Shown: positions 52,602 to 61,185, counted from the first letter of the stretch. The stretch is 64,000 bases of DNA from DASUPK01 sp963695805 (GCA_963695805.1 CAVOHV010000015.1:62001-126000), one strand, 5' to 3'. The notes: generated from the letters alone by a model not told the origin. Made by a program: numbers and translations.

Positions 52602-54065
52602 TCACTTGGCGTTGGCGTCCGCGGTCATCGCCGTGGTCCCGAGGGCGGGTTGGCCAACGGGCAGGGGCCCGCTCGCCGCACCCGGGTACTCGGGCTGCGG
52701 GATGAACTGCTCGGGGTAGCCGTACATGCCGTGCTCGGAGATGTCGAGCCCGGCGTCCTCTTCCTCGGGCGTCACGCGGAGACCGATCGTGTGCTTGATC
52801 GCGAAGAACACGATGTATGAGACCACGAACACGGACACGAACGCCACCAGGATGCCGAGCGCCTGAATGCCCAGCTGGTGGAAGCTGCCGCTGTACCAGA
52901 GGCCTGCATCGCCGACGCCGTTGAGCTCGGCCAGCCGCGGGGAGGTGAAGATCCCGCAGCAGAGCGTGCCCATGATTCCCGCCAGCCCGTGCGCCGAGAG
53001 CGCGCCAACCGGGTCATCGAGGTACTTGTCGATGGTCAGGACGCCGAACACCACGACGACGCCCGCGAGCGCACCGATGATCGGAGCGGCCCAGAACTCG
53101 ACGTAGCCGGAGGGAGCGGTGATCGCGACGAGTCCCGCGATCGCGCCGTTGCCGGCCATGCCGATGTCGATGGTCTTCCGCATCAGGTACATCGTGCTCA
53201 CCGCGGTGATCACGCCCGCGGCTGCCGCCAGGTTCGTCACCAGCGCGACCTCGGCGAACCGGTTGCCCAGCGCCCCGAGGGTCGAGCCGGGGTTGAAGCC
53301 GAACCAGCCGAGCCAGAGGATCAGCACTCCGAGCCCGACCAGGGGCATCGAGTGCCCCGGGATCGCCCGCGGCTTGCCGTCACGTCCGTACTTCCCGCGA
53401 CGCGCGCCGAGCAGCAGAAGGGCGGCCAGGGCCCCCGTCGCGCCGATCAGATGGACCACCGTCGATCCGGCGAAGTCCTGCATACCCAGGTTGGCCTGGA
53501 GCCAGCCACCACCGAAGATCCAGTGGCTGATGATCGGGTAGATCAACGCGCTGAAGATCACCGCGTAGATCACGTAGGCGGCGAACTTGATCCGCTCCAG
53601 TGTCGTTCCCCAGATGATCGCCAGCGAGACGGCGCAGAAGACGAACTGGAAGAACAGCAGCGCCGCCGGGCTGATGTTGACCACGCCCAGCAGGGGGATC
53701 TGTGAGGCGGCTTGTGCGGGATCTCCGCTCACGTTGAGGAAGAACCCGTGCGTGCCGGCGATCGCCCCGGCGCCGCCGAAGGCGAGCGCGAATCCCACCG
53801 CCCAGTAGGCGATGGAGGCGATCGAGTAGTTGACCAGGATCTTGGCGATCCCCGTTCCCGCGTTCTTCATTCGCGAGAACCCGATTTCGAGCAGGGCGAA
53901 CCCCGCCTGCATGAACATCACGAGGACGCCGGCGATCACGACCCACAGCGTGTTGAGCGACGAGATCGTGTCGTCGAGCGTCGGGTCCTGGGCGAACGCC
54001 GCGGTTGGCAGCGCGAGCACAAAAACCCCTGCGAGGGCCAAGGCCCAGAGCAACTTTCGACTCAT
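52602..54065 (-). CDS. amtB: Ammonium transporter AmtB
   Basis: 487 residues. Signal-like first helix, then 11 membrane segments. Amt motifs: LNTLWVVIAGVLVMFMQAGF, GFSRMKNAGTGIAKIL, DFAGSTVVHLIGATGALAAL (first pore His), WFGFNPGST and LSAHGLAGIMGTLCCGI (second His). The C-terminal tail of about 75 residues includes EEEDAGLDISEHGMYGYPEQ; PII normally plugs the channel from this side. A purine-rich ribosome binding site precedes ATG 54065. Upstream of glnB by 10 bases. Confidence 0.95.
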   Translation of the reverse strand: MSRKLLWALALAGVFVLALPTAAFAQDPTLDDTISSLNTLWVVIAGVLVMFMQAGFALLEIGFSRMKNAGTGIAKILVNYSIASIAYWAVGFALAFGGAGAIAGTHGFFLNVSGDPAQAASQIPLLGVVNISPAALLFFQFVFCAVSLAIIWGTTLERIKFAAYVIYAVIFSALIYPIISHWIFGGGWLQANLGMQDFAGSTVVHLIGATGALAALLLLGARRGKYGRDGKPRAIPGHSMPLVGLGVLILWLGWFGFNPGSTLGALGNRFAEVALVTNLAAAAGVITAVSTMYLMRKTIDIGMAGNGAIAGLVAITAPSGYVEFWAAPIIGALAGVVVVFGVLTIDKYLDDPVGALSAHGLAGIMGTLCCGIFTSPRLAELNGVGDAGLWYSGSFHQLGIQALGILVAFVSVFVVSYIVFFAIKHTIGLRVTPEEEDAGLDISEHGMYGYPEQFIPQPEYPGAASGPLPVGQPALGTTAMTADANAK

Positions 54066-54269
54066 TTCCCTTCCTTTCCTGCCCGCCGAGGCAGCCTGCG
54101 GCGGTCGCGGTTTGCGTCGGCTGGCACGCTATGAACAGCCTCGCCCCGATTCTTTGGACGCCTGTCGGAAAACGAGCGGGGCGTTTTCACCGGACGGTCG
54201 AAATGCCTGCAAATCACCTATGACCAAGTGGACTCGGAACGGCGACTCAAAGCTCAATAGCCTCCGTCC

Positions 54270-55322
54270 ATGGCCCAGGAATGGACCCTGAGCAAGACGC
54301 AGCTCAATCGCGCCCTGCTCGGGCGCCAACTGCTCCTCGAGCGAAGCGGCGCCTCCATCCCCAAGGTCCTCGAGCGGATGGGCGGGTTGCAGGCCCAATA
54401 CGCCCCCTCGATGTACATTGGCCTCTGGACCCGGATCGAGGGCTTCGAGCGAGAGCAGCTGGACAGGGCGCTCGAACGGCCCTCGGTCGCCCAGGGAACC
54501 CTGATGCGGGCGACCATCCACCTGGTCTCGAAGGGGGACTACTGGCCGATGGCGATCGGCATCCGGCGGTCCCGTCGCGAGGCGTGGGTCGACGGCCGGG
54601 CCAAGCGCGGCTACACGGCGAAGCAGGCCTCCTCGGCGGCCCGCAAGCTGCGCGCCCGGCTCGGCGGCGGCACGATGTCCCGCAATCAGATTCACGAGCT
54701 GCTCGGCTCGGACAGCGTCATCGCCAACGGGGTCAACATGTGGCTCGACCTCGTTCGCGTGCCGCCGTCCGGCACCTGGGATCGCCGGCGCGCGGACCTC
54801 TACGCGGCGGCGGAGCACTGGCTGGGCACACCGCCGGCCAAGCTCGACGAGGAGCAGGGCATCGAGCTGCTGGTCAAACGCTACCTGGGCGGCTTCGGTC
54901 CCTCGGCGGTCGACGAGATCGCGAATTGGGCGGGTCTGCCGCCCAACCGGGTGACGCCGGCGCTGGAGCGGATGAAGCTGCGCACCTTCTTTGCCAAGGA
55001 CGGCGCCGAGCTGCTCGACCTGCCACGGGCCCCACTGCCCGATCCGGAGACGCCGGCCCCGGTGCGCTTCCTGCCCACGTGGGACGCGACCCTGCTCGTG
55101 CACGCCCGCCGTACTGGCATCCTGCCCGAGGAGCACCGGCCGAAGGTCTTCAACACGACGACCCCGCAGTCCGTTCCCACCTTCCTCGTCGACGGCCAGG
55201 TGGCCGGCACCTGGCGATACGAGAAGGGCAGGGTCGAGACGAAGCCCTTCCGCAAGCTCGACGCTGCAGCGAAGCGTGAGCTTCGCGAGGAGGCCGAGCG
55301 GCTCACCGGGCTCCACTCCTGA
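54270..55322 (+). CDS. AlkZ-like DNA glycosylase (winged-helix HTH_42 family)
   Basis: 350 residues. SKTQLNRALLGRQLLLER at the N-terminus; GLQAQYAPSMYIGLWTR contains the QxQ motif that is catalytic in AlkZ enzymes; TLMRATIHLVSKGDYW, FGPSAVDEIANWAGLP and FLPTWDATLLVH follow. Family members remove bulky or crosslinked bases, some giving self-resistance to DNA-alkylating natural products. The 204-base gap to amtB has divergent promoters that I could not resolve. Substrate unknown. Confidence 0.82.
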   Translation: MAQEWTLSKTQLNRALLGRQLLLERSGASIPKVLERMGGLQAQYAPSMYIGLWTRIEGFEREQLDRALERPSVAQGTLMRATIHLVSKGDYWPMAIGIRRSRREAWVDGRAKRGYTAKQASSAARKLRARLGGGTMSRNQIHELLGSDSVIANGVNMWLDLVRVPPSGTWDRRRADLYAAAEHWLGTPPAKLDEEQGIELLVKRYLGGFGPSAVDEIANWAGLPPNRVTPALERMKLRTFFAKDGAELLDLPRAPLPDPETPAPVRFLPTWDATLLVHARRTGILPEEHRPKVFNTTTPQSVPTFLVDGQVAGTWRYEKGRVETKPFRKLDAAAKRELREEAERLTGLHS

Positions 55323-55362
55323 TCGAGGAACAGCCGACGGCGACGGGGAGTGATTTAGTTCG

Positions 55363-57441
55363 ATGGTGATGCGCCGACGCGTGATCGGATGTCTGGCTCT
55401 CGGCGCGCTGATCGCGGCGCTGGGCCCCGTGGCGAGCGCGCCGGCCGCGCCCGGCGGACGTGGGATCAAGGCTCCTCACCTGGCCAACGCCTGCTTCGCA
55501 CTCCGGTCTTCCACGACGGGGCGCTTCGTCGGCGTCAGCGGTGACGGGTATCGAGCCGACCAGCGGAGCAGATCGACCGCCGCCGCCTTCTTCTGGAAGC
55601 CGGCGACGCTGGGAAGCTTCCTGCCCCAGGACCAGGGTGCCAGGCTGCTCGGCGTGACACCGAGCGGCTCGGTGGGGCGCACCGAGACCCCTGGCCCGGC
55701 TACCCGGTGGGCTGTCGCCTTTCTCTCGAAGGGGAGGGTGACGCTCTTCTCTGTTGCCGCTGGTCGTCACTTGGGTATCGCTCGCTCCGGAGAGCTCGCC
55801 CTGCTCTCTCCCCGAGCGCATGGCCGCGGGGCCGTCGCACCGTTCAAGCTCAGCCGTACGCGAGGCTGCAACCCCTTCCCCGAGGCGGACGTCGGCGCGA
55901 CCGGGAGGCCGTTCCGCGGGACCGGCCGCAAGGGGAACGTCCGGGGCTTCGCCGACATGCACCTGCACATCACCGCAAACCAACGCGCCGGCGGCGCGGT
56001 GATCTACGGCGAGCCCTTCGATCGCTACGGCATCACCGAGGCGCTCGGTCATGACGCCGACGTGCATGGCGCGGACGGAAGCGGGGACGTCACGGGCAAC
56101 CTCCTCCGCACCGGCCTTCCCTTCGGCACACACGACACCCACGGCTGGCCGATCTTCTCCGGCTGGCCCGTCAACGACACCGTCACCCACCAGCAGACCT
56201 ACTACGTCTGGCTGCAGCGGGCGTGGATGGCGGGCGAGCGCCTCGTGGTTGCTCAGACGGTCGAGGACCAGCCGATCTGCGAGGTCGAGCCCGTGAAGGT
56301 CCATTCCTGCGACGAGACCGAGGCCGTGCGCCAGCAGATCCAAACGCTCCGCGCGCTGCAGGGCTACGTCGACGCCCAGGAGGGCGGCAAGGGCAAGGGC
56401 TGGTTCCGGCTCGTCTACAACCCCCGCCAGGCGCGCGCTGCGATCGAGAAAGGCCGCCTCGCGGTGGTGATCGGGATCGAGTCCTCCAACCTCTTCGGCT
56501 GCAGCGAGCAGATGGGACAGCCTGAGTGCGGCCGCCGAGACGTCGACCGGGGGATTCGGCGCGCCCGGGCCCTCGGCGTGCGCAGCGTCTTCCCGATGCA
56601 CTGGACCGACAACGCCTTCGGCGGCGCCGCCCTGGAGGGCGGCGCCAAGGGGCTCTTCATCAACGTGCTGGAGGCGTTCCAGACCGGCCACTACTTCCGC
56701 ACCGGCCCGTGTCCGGAGGCCGGGCAGGGCGAGGAGATGGGAACCCTGAGCCCGTTCGAGCTGTCCGTGCTGGTGGGCTTCTTCCCCGCGGCGGCGCCGC
56801 TGGCGCAGGCGGGGATGCCGACCTATCCGGCCGGAGCCCAGTGCAACGCGAACGGGCTGACGCCGCTCGGGAAGTACCTGATCAAGCGGCTGATGGCCAA
56901 CCACATGCTGATCGAGATGGATCACATGGGCGAGTGGGCCCGCGAGGCCGTGCTCCGGGTGGCGAAGCGCCGCCGCTACCCGCTCGTGTCGGGGCATACG
57001 GGCACGGGCGGTGCCTGGACCCCCGGACAGCTCAGGCTCCTTTACCGGCTGGGCGGCATGGCTTCCGCCACTCCGGATCAAGCGCCGCAGCTCGCGGCGA
57101 AGATCGCGTCCCTGAACCAGGACCGGGCGAAGCGACGCTACTTCGGCGTCGGCCTGGGCACGGACACCGGCGGCTTCTCGGAGCTTCCGGGCCCGCGCCA
57201 GGACGCGGCTCAGACGCCGCTCGCCTACCCGTACCGCTCATTCCGCGGCAAGGTCCTCTTCCAGAGGGAGCGGAGCGGCAGCCGGACCTTCGACCTCAAC
57301 ACGGACGGCGTGGCGCACTACGGTCTCATCCCCGACCTACTGGCCGACATGCAGCAGCACGGCGGCGCTCCGGCCCTGCGCACCCTCTTCCGCTCGGCCG
57401 AGGCCTATCTGCGGATGTGGGAACTCGCCTACGCCCGCTAG
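55363..57441 (+). CDS. Large secreted metal-dependent hydrolase (amidohydrolase / membrane-dipeptidase-like)
   Basis: 692 residues. Signal peptide 1-29. Residues about 40-170 form a beta-rich domain (CFALRSSTTGRFVGVSGDGY) of fascin or ricin-like look. The catalytic part begins at GFADMHLHITANQ (HxH metal motif), then VVIGIESSNLFGC, RSVFPMHWTDNAFGG, IEMDHMGEWARE, SGHTGTGGAWTPG and GVGLGTDTGGF, in the order and spacing of a TIM-barrel amidohydrolase similar to M19 dipeptidases. Several Cys suggest disulfides. Substrate unknown; the next gene is a lipoprotein two bases away. Confidence 0.75.
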   Translation: MVMRRRVIGCLALGALIAALGPVASAPAAPGGRGIKAPHLANACFALRSSTTGRFVGVSGDGYRADQRSRSTAAAFFWKPATLGSFLPQDQGARLLGVTPSGSVGRTETPGPATRWAVAFLSKGRVTLFSVAAGRHLGIARSGELALLSPRAHGRGAVAPFKLSRTRGCNPFPEADVGATGRPFRGTGRKGNVRGFADMHLHITANQRAGGAVIYGEPFDRYGITEALGHDADVHGADGSGDVTGNLLRTGLPFGTHDTHGWPIFSGWPVNDTVTHQQTYYVWLQRAWMAGERLVVAQTVEDQPICEVEPVKVHSCDETEAVRQQIQTLRALQGYVDAQEGGKGKGWFRLVYNPRQARAAIEKGRLAVVIGIESSNLFGCSEQMGQPECGRRDVDRGIRRARALGVRSVFPMHWTDNAFGGAALEGGAKGLFINVLEAFQTGHYFRTGPCPEAGQGEEMGTLSPFELSVLVGFFPAAAPLAQAGMPTYPAGAQCNANGLTPLGKYLIKRLMANHMLIEMDHMGEWAREAVLRVAKRRRYPLVSGHTGTGGAWTPGQLRLLYRLGGMASATPDQAPQLAAKIASLNQDRAKRRYFGVGLGTDTGGFSELPGPRQDAAQTPLAYPYRSFRGKVLFQRERSGSRTFDLNTDGVAHYGLIPDLLADMQQHGGAPALRTLFRSAEAYLRMWELAYAR

Positions 57442-57443
57442 CC

Positions 57444-58424
57444 GTGCGGGTCCGGTTCGCCGTCGCGTTCGCGGTTCTCGCCGCCATCTGCCTGGTCGCG
57501 TGCGGGCATGACTCCGAGCCGCCGCGTCCTCCGGGTCCTCTGGCGGACGCCCTCGCCGAGATCGGCGGTCGCGGGGAGGAGGGCTCGCTCGGGGTCGGCT
57601 GGACGGAGCCGAAACTTGCGCGGCAGGCAGGGGTCGGCCCGAGATTGATGGCGGATGCGCTCGGGCCGAACGCCCAGAGCGTGGTGGACGTCGCTCCAAC
57701 TCTGGGAAGCCGCTTCCGGTTCAACCCGCTCTCGGCCGAGCGCCTCGTGTCGGTGGGCGGGTCCTACGCATTCGGGTTGAGGGTCGATGGGATCGACGGC
57801 TCATCCCTGAGGGAAGCGCTGATGCGGGCCGGCGGCCACCCGAAGAAGAGCGAGGAGGGCCTGGATCTGGTGGATGTGGGGCCGTACGCCCAAGTGCCGG
57901 AGCCCCTGCTTCGCGCTGGGGTCTTCGGGCTGGGAGCGCGCGACGCATTCACGCCGGACTTCACCGTGCTGGCGATCTCCGCGAACTCGCGGGCGGCCCT
58001 GCTCGGCCACGGCGGCCGGCTGATCGATCAACCGATCTATCGCGCCGCGGCAGACTGCCTGGGCGACGTGGTCGCGGCCCGGATGGTCCCGGAGCGGCTG
58101 TTGCTCTCGGTTGAGGTCGGGATCGATCTCGTTGCGGCGGGGATCGCGCGGGACCGAGAGGTCCTCTGTGTGCTCGGGGGGTCCGGCGAGCGCGCCCGCC
58201 GGACCGCCACAGCGCTGCGTGGCGCCCTCGCTCCGGCTGCCCGCGATCCCCGGACCGGCCAGCCGCTGTCGGAGTTGGTGGAGCGGGGCGCGGAGGTGGA
58301 GACCAGCACCTACCAGGGGGTCGCAGTGGTGCGCGCCGAGGTGACCCCGGTTGCCGGGCGTAGGGGCTTCTTCTTCGGCACGATCGCGCGAGGCAGCCTG
58401 GTCCAGATGATCAGCGCGCGATAG
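57444..58424 (+). CDS. Lipoprotein of unknown function
   Basis: 326 residues from GTG 57444, two bases after the hydrolase stop. Lipobox CLVAC near residue 19-21. The body has repeats of alpha/beta type (LVSVGGSYAFGLRVDGIDGS, AISANSRAALLGHGGRLID) with no recognised domain. It was probably co-transcribed with the secreted hydrolase and may be its surface partner. Convergent overlap with the following hydrolase by 14 bases. Confidence 0.65.
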   Translation: MRVRFAVAFAVLAAICLVACGHDSEPPRPPGPLADALAEIGGRGEEGSLGVGWTEPKLARQAGVGPRLMADALGPNAQSVVDVAPTLGSRFRFNPLSAERLVSVGGSYAFGLRVDGIDGSSLREALMRAGGHPKKSEEGLDLVDVGPYAQVPEPLLRAGVFGLGARDAFTPDFTVLAISANSRAALLGHGGRLIDQPIYRAAADCLGDVVAARMVPERLLLSVEVGIDLVAAGIARDREVLCVLGGSGERARRTATALRGALAPAARDPRTGQPLSELVERGAEVETSTYQGVAVVRAEVTPVAGRRGFFFGTIARGSLVQMISAR

Positions 58425-59028
58425 GCAGGGCGGAGAGCCAGGCCCCAACCGCCTCACCCACGGCGCCGGTGTCGGCCTTCAGGCCATGGTCGCCCGCGAC
58501 CTTGACGACCCTGCGATCTGGGGCCTCCGGCGGCATGCCGAAGCGGTCGCTCTCGCCCTGCACGACGAGCACCGGGACCTCTACCGCCTCCAGCTCGGGT
58601 AGGCGGCTCTGCGGCGGTTTGTCCCCTCTCCGCGGCGGCAGGAGCGGAAAGGCGAGACAGAGGACCGCCTCGCCGCCGGTCTCCTCCACCGTGCGACATG
58701 CGACCCGTGCTCCCAGGGAGCGCCCTCCTACCACCAGCGGCAGGCCCTCGAGCTCGTCCGCGCCCAACCGCTCGAGCACGGCGATCCATGCCTCGTCCAG
58801 GCGCTTGGCAGGTGCGGGAGAGCGCCGCCCGGCGACTCGGTACGGCTGCTCGACCAGCGCGACTGTGAACTCTGCTTCCACCGCGGCGTCTCTCGCCGCG
58901 ACGAGGTCGGGCGCCTCAATCCCACCGCCCGCGCCGTGGCCGAGGACGAGTACGCCTCTGGGCCGATCGACGCGATGCAGGTCCGCCCGGGCCGGTCCAG
59001 TTGGCGTATCGATCTGCAGACGTGGCAA
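58411..59028 (-). CDS. Alpha/beta hydrolase, Tex30/KANL3-like
   Basis: 205 residues, TTG start (MPRLQIDTPTGPARADLH). VLVLGHGAGGGIEAPDLVAA (oxyanion region), VVGGRSLGARVACRTVEE (nucleophile Ser in GRSLG), VEVPVLVVQGESDRFG (Asp) and VAGDHGLK (His) complete the triad. The family is common but its substrate is not known. The start codon lies immediately at the end of the tRNA-like sequence (59029), so its leader is the tRNA fragment itself. Confidence 0.8.
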   Translation of the reverse strand: MPRLQIDTPTGPARADLHRVDRPRGVLVLGHGAGGGIEAPDLVAARDAAVEAEFTVALVEQPYRVAGRRSPAPAKRLDEAWIAVLERLGADELEGLPLVVGGRSLGARVACRTVEETGGEAVLCLAFPLLPPRRGDKPPQSRLPELEAVEVPVLVVQGESDRFGMPPEAPDRRVVKVAGDHGLKADTGAVGEAVGAWLSALPIAR

Positions 59029-59070
59029 TGGAGCTAGCCGGACTCGAACCGGCGACCTCCTGGGTGCGAT
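59029..59070 (-). other. tRNA-Ala(CGC) 3' half, probable attachment site
   Basis: The minus strand reads loop ATCGCAC (anticodon CGC), CCAGG, AGGTC, the T-arm GCCGGTTCGAGTCCGGC, TAGCTCC and discriminator A: a tRNA-Ala 3' half from the anticodon loop to the end. Upstream the sequence becomes GGCTCCGAG, which neither forms the other half of the anticodon stem nor a D-arm. The break lies in the anticodon loop, where many tyrosine recombinases cross over. No integrase is seen in the window. Confidence 0.6.
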
Positions 59071-59155
59071 CTCGGAGCCAGGTTGCTCGCCGGTGCCTGC
59101 CAGGCATGGTTGGAGGTGGTCACGGGATGCAACGTGATCTCAGTTTCGCTCACTT

Positions 59156-59177
59156 TGTTACCACGGCTGTTACCACG
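59156..59177. repeat. Direct repeat TGTTACCACG x2 near the tRNA fragment
   Basis: TGTTACCACG at 59156-59165 and 59168-59177, about 90 bases from the tRNA-like half. It could be a pair of integrase arm-type sites or the decayed end of an integrase gene. The rest of 59071-59269 shows no gene. Confidence 0.35.
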
Positions 59178-59254
59178 CCGGGCCGCCGGCGCTTGCCCCT
59201 CCTCCGTGGTGTGAAAGACCGCTGCTTTGCATGGAAAGCAGTACTCCGCCGAGA

Positions 59255-59260
59255 GATACT
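59255..59260 (+). promoter_or_regulatory. Possible -10 element of the first SnoaL gene
   Basis: GATACT within GAGATACTGCGTGGGCG, nine bases before the ATG at 59270. The same block is found inverted at 61602-61607 before the last SnoaL gene. A CTGCTTT/AAAGCAG hairpin lies just upstream. Confidence 0.4.
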
Positions 59261-59269
59261 GCGTGGGCG

Positions 59270-59674
59270 ATGTCGGAGGAGAACGTGGAGATCGTGCGCC
59301 AGGGCCTCGAGCACTTCCGGAAGAACGGCCTGGAATCGCTGATGGCGATCCTGCACCCGGATATCGAGTGGGTCCCGGTGCAATCCGACCCGGAGTACTC
59401 AGTGCACCGCGGGCACGACGACGTTCACGCCTGGTTGACGTCTTGGGCCGAGTCGTTTCCGGACCTGCGCTGGGAACTCGATCGCATCCTCGATCCGGGG
59501 AGCGATCTCGTAGTCGCGTTCGTACGTATGGCGGGCCGCTCTGACGCGACTGGTATCGACCTGGAAACCCCGTCCTACGCGGTGGTATTCACGCTCCGGG
59601 GCGAGAAGATCGCGCGGATCCATGAATACCTCGACAGCCAGGAGGCCCTCGAAGCCGCCGGCCTGCGGGAGTAG
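59270..59674 (+). CDS. SnoaL-like (NTF2-fold) protein 1
   Basis: 134 residues from ATG 59270. N-terminus MSEENVEIVRQGLEHF, HPDIEWVPVQ, the central beta strands WELDRILDPGSDLVVAF, and C-terminus SQEALEAAGLRE. The fold is an NTF2-like cone used by SnoaL cyclases, ketosteroid isomerases and many proteins of unknown role; no catalytic residues can be assigned. Its stop is followed by GCG and the ATG of the next copy, the same junction as in the inverted pair. Confidence 0.8.
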   Translation: MSEENVEIVRQGLEHFRKNGLESLMAILHPDIEWVPVQSDPEYSVHRGHDDVHAWLTSWAESFPDLRWELDRILDPGSDLVVAFVRMAGRSDATGIDLETPSYAVVFTLRGEKIARIHEYLDSQEALEAAGLRE

Positions 59675-59677
59675 GCG

Positions 59678-60073
59678 ATGTCGGAGGAGAACGTGGTGGT
59701 AGTGCAAGCCTTCGTTGACACCTGGAACGCGGGCGACATGGATGCGGTTCGCGAGCTGCTCGACCCCGATGTGATCCTGATGCCAGTGAAGAACTGGCCG
59801 GAGCCAGGCCCCTACATGGGTCGCGAGGCGGCCATGGGCTTCTACGAGCGAGTCCGCGAAGCCTTCGACGCCGACACGGTAGAGCTGACCGGCGGCTTCA
59901 GTCACGCCGCCGATCGCGTTGTCTTCAGGTGGATCTGGCACGCCCAGGGGCAAGGACCCGAGTCGAATATGGAACTGACGACCATCTTCACCGTTCGTAA
60001 CGGCAAGGTCCGCGAGGCCGAGTACTTCTGGGATCACAACGAAGCCCTCGAAGCCGCCGGCCTGTCGGAGTAG
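59678..60073 (+). CDS. SnoaL-like (NTF2-fold) protein 2
   Basis: 131 residues. MSEENVVVVQAFVDTWNAGD, LLDPDVILMPV, VELTGGFSHAADRVVFRWIW, TIFTVRNGKVREAEYFWDHN and EALEAAGLSE. Same fold and same conserved ends as its neighbours, but the core is only distantly similar to copy 1. Starts three bases after the previous stop and shares its ribosome binding region inside the upstream gene end. Confidence 0.8.
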   Translation: MSEENVVVVQAFVDTWNAGDMDAVRELLDPDVILMPVKNWPEPGPYMGREAAMGFYERVREAFDADTVELTGGFSHAADRVVFRWIWHAQGQGPESNMELTTIFTVRNGKVREAEYFWDHNEALEAAGLSE

Positions 60074-60090
60074 CGCTTTGGACGAAAAGC
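60064..60090 (+). repeat. Inverted repeat arm and hairpin after SnoaL gene 2
   Basis: TCGGAGTAGC followed by GCTTTGGACGAAAAGC. The complement occurs at 60763-60789, after SnoaL gene 3, with one extra T. GCTTT and AAAGC can pair as a small hairpin. The arms enclose the F420-type oxidoreductase gene. Confidence 0.75.
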
Positions 60091-60241
60091 AGTAGTTCTT
60101 AGGGCTCGCGCTCGACTCACGCTCCGCCTGACCGGCGCGCGCCGTTTAGGGTGCGAACGTGAAATGCCTGCTCGTGATCGCCGTGGCAGTCGCGCCCCCA
60201 TTCCCTGACAGCGGCAGCGACCGCCGGATTCAAGCCAGGGG

Positions 60242-60697
60242 TCAGCGACCGCCGCCGCGCGGCTCGAGCACGACCAGCGGAATCTGGCGGTTGGTCCGCT
60301 CCTGGTAGTCCCGGTAGCCCGAGTAGAGCTTCACGACCTCGGGCCAGAGCCGCTCCCGCTCGTTGGCGGTCGCCAGGCGGGCGTGCACCGCACGTCGCTC
60401 CGAGCCGACCTGGATCGTCGTGTCCGGGTTGGCCATCAGGTTGTGGAACCAGGCCGGGTTGCGCGGATGGCCGCCCTTCGAAGCGACGAGCACCACGTCC
60501 TCGCCGTCGGCGAGATAGGCGAGGGGGGTGGTGCGCACCTTCCCGGACCTCGCCCCGATGTGGTCGAGAAGCAGCATCGGCGGCGCACCCGGGACGTGAT
60601 GGCCGATCAGGCCGCGGCTCGCTCGGTAGACGGAGGTGTGGCCGCCGACCAGGTGGCGTAGAACCGGCCAGCTCCGATCGACCAGTGGGTTCGGCAT
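60242..60697 (-). CDS. Deazaflavin (F420)-dependent nitroreductase family protein
   Basis: 151 residues. Ddn/FDOR-type beta-barrel: MLLLDHIGARSGKVRTTPLAY, VLVASKGGHPRNPAWFHNLM and NPDTTIQVG are the family blocks; the SGxxRxTPL and GxxxxPxWxxNL motifs bind coenzyme F420. Members reduce nitroimidazoles, quinones or similar compounds. It stands alone between the two inverted SnoaL pairs. The 168 and 83 bases on either side hold the repeat arms, a CTGACCGGCGCGCGCCGTT repeat (60128 and 60732) and no other gene. Confidence 0.85.
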   Translation of the reverse strand: MPNPLVDRSWPVLRHLVGGHTSVYRASRGLIGHHVPGAPPMLLLDHIGARSGKVRTTPLAYLADGEDVVLVASKGGHPRNPAWFHNLMANPDTTIQVGSERRAVHARLATANERERLWPEVVKLYSGYRDYQERTNRQIPLVVLEPRGGGR

Positions 60698-60762
60698 GCC
60701 GCAAAGCTTATGACGCGATCCTCGCCCGCTGCTGACCGGCGCGCGCCGTTGTTCTCAGTGCC

Positions 60763-60789
60763 GCTTTTCGTCCAAAGCAGCTACTCCGA
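60763..60789 (-). repeat. Inverted repeat arm and hairpin after SnoaL gene 3
   Basis: Minus strand: TCGGAGTAGCT then GCTTTGGACGAAAAGC, the mirror copy of 60064-60090. Confidence 0.75.
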
Positions 60790-61182
60790 CAGCCCGGCGG
60801 CTTCGAGGGCCTCACTCTGATCCAGGAAACCGTGCAGACGAACGGCCCTCCCCGCCCTCAGCTCGACGATCCACGCCCATTGGTCAGCGACCTCGACACC
60901 GCTCACCCGCCCGCAACCTCGCACATCCCCGAGCACGAGTACGCGGTCGCCAAGATCGCGAATCTCGGTGGCTTTGAACTGAAAGGGGTCCCAGCTCTGA
61001 GCTACATCGCGGAAGAACTCACGGATGCCGCTCTCCCCGACGTAGTTGGCGGGCTCGCCGCCCACCCCGATGAGATGCATCTCGAAGTCCGGATGGCTGG
61101 CGCCGATCATCGCCTCAGAATCTCCGGGAATCGTCACCATCCCGAAAGCACGCCGCACGATCTCGACGTTCTCCTCCGACAT
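60781..61182 (-). CDS. SnoaL-like (NTF2-fold) protein 3
   Basis: 133 residues. MSEENVEIVRRAFGMVTIPG, ASHPDFEMHLIGVGGEPANY, FKATEIRDLGDRVLVLGDVR, VADQWAWIVELRAGRAVRLH and SEALEAAGLSE. Second gene of the minus-strand pair; the junction with gene 4 (GAGTAG-GCG-ATGTCGGAGGAG) is the same as between genes 1 and 2. Confidence 0.8.
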   Translation of the reverse strand: MSEENVEIVRRAFGMVTIPGDSEAMIGASHPDFEMHLIGVGGEPANYVGESGIREFFRDVAQSWDPFQFKATEIRDLGDRVLVLGDVRGCGRVSGVEVADQWAWIVELRAGRAVRLHGFLDQSEALEAAGLSE

Positions 61183-61185
61183 CGC

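Noticed and set aside
59001..59342. Open frame with the peptide ELAGLEPATSWVR
   Set aside because: This peptide is the translation of the tRNA-Ala 3' half on the opposite strand; such frames are known false genes.
59150..59383. Minus-strand frame ending in VVTAVVTK as an integrase remnant
   Set aside because: The short end is reminiscent of some integrase tails, but no catalytic motif is present and most of it is antisense to SnoaL gene 1.
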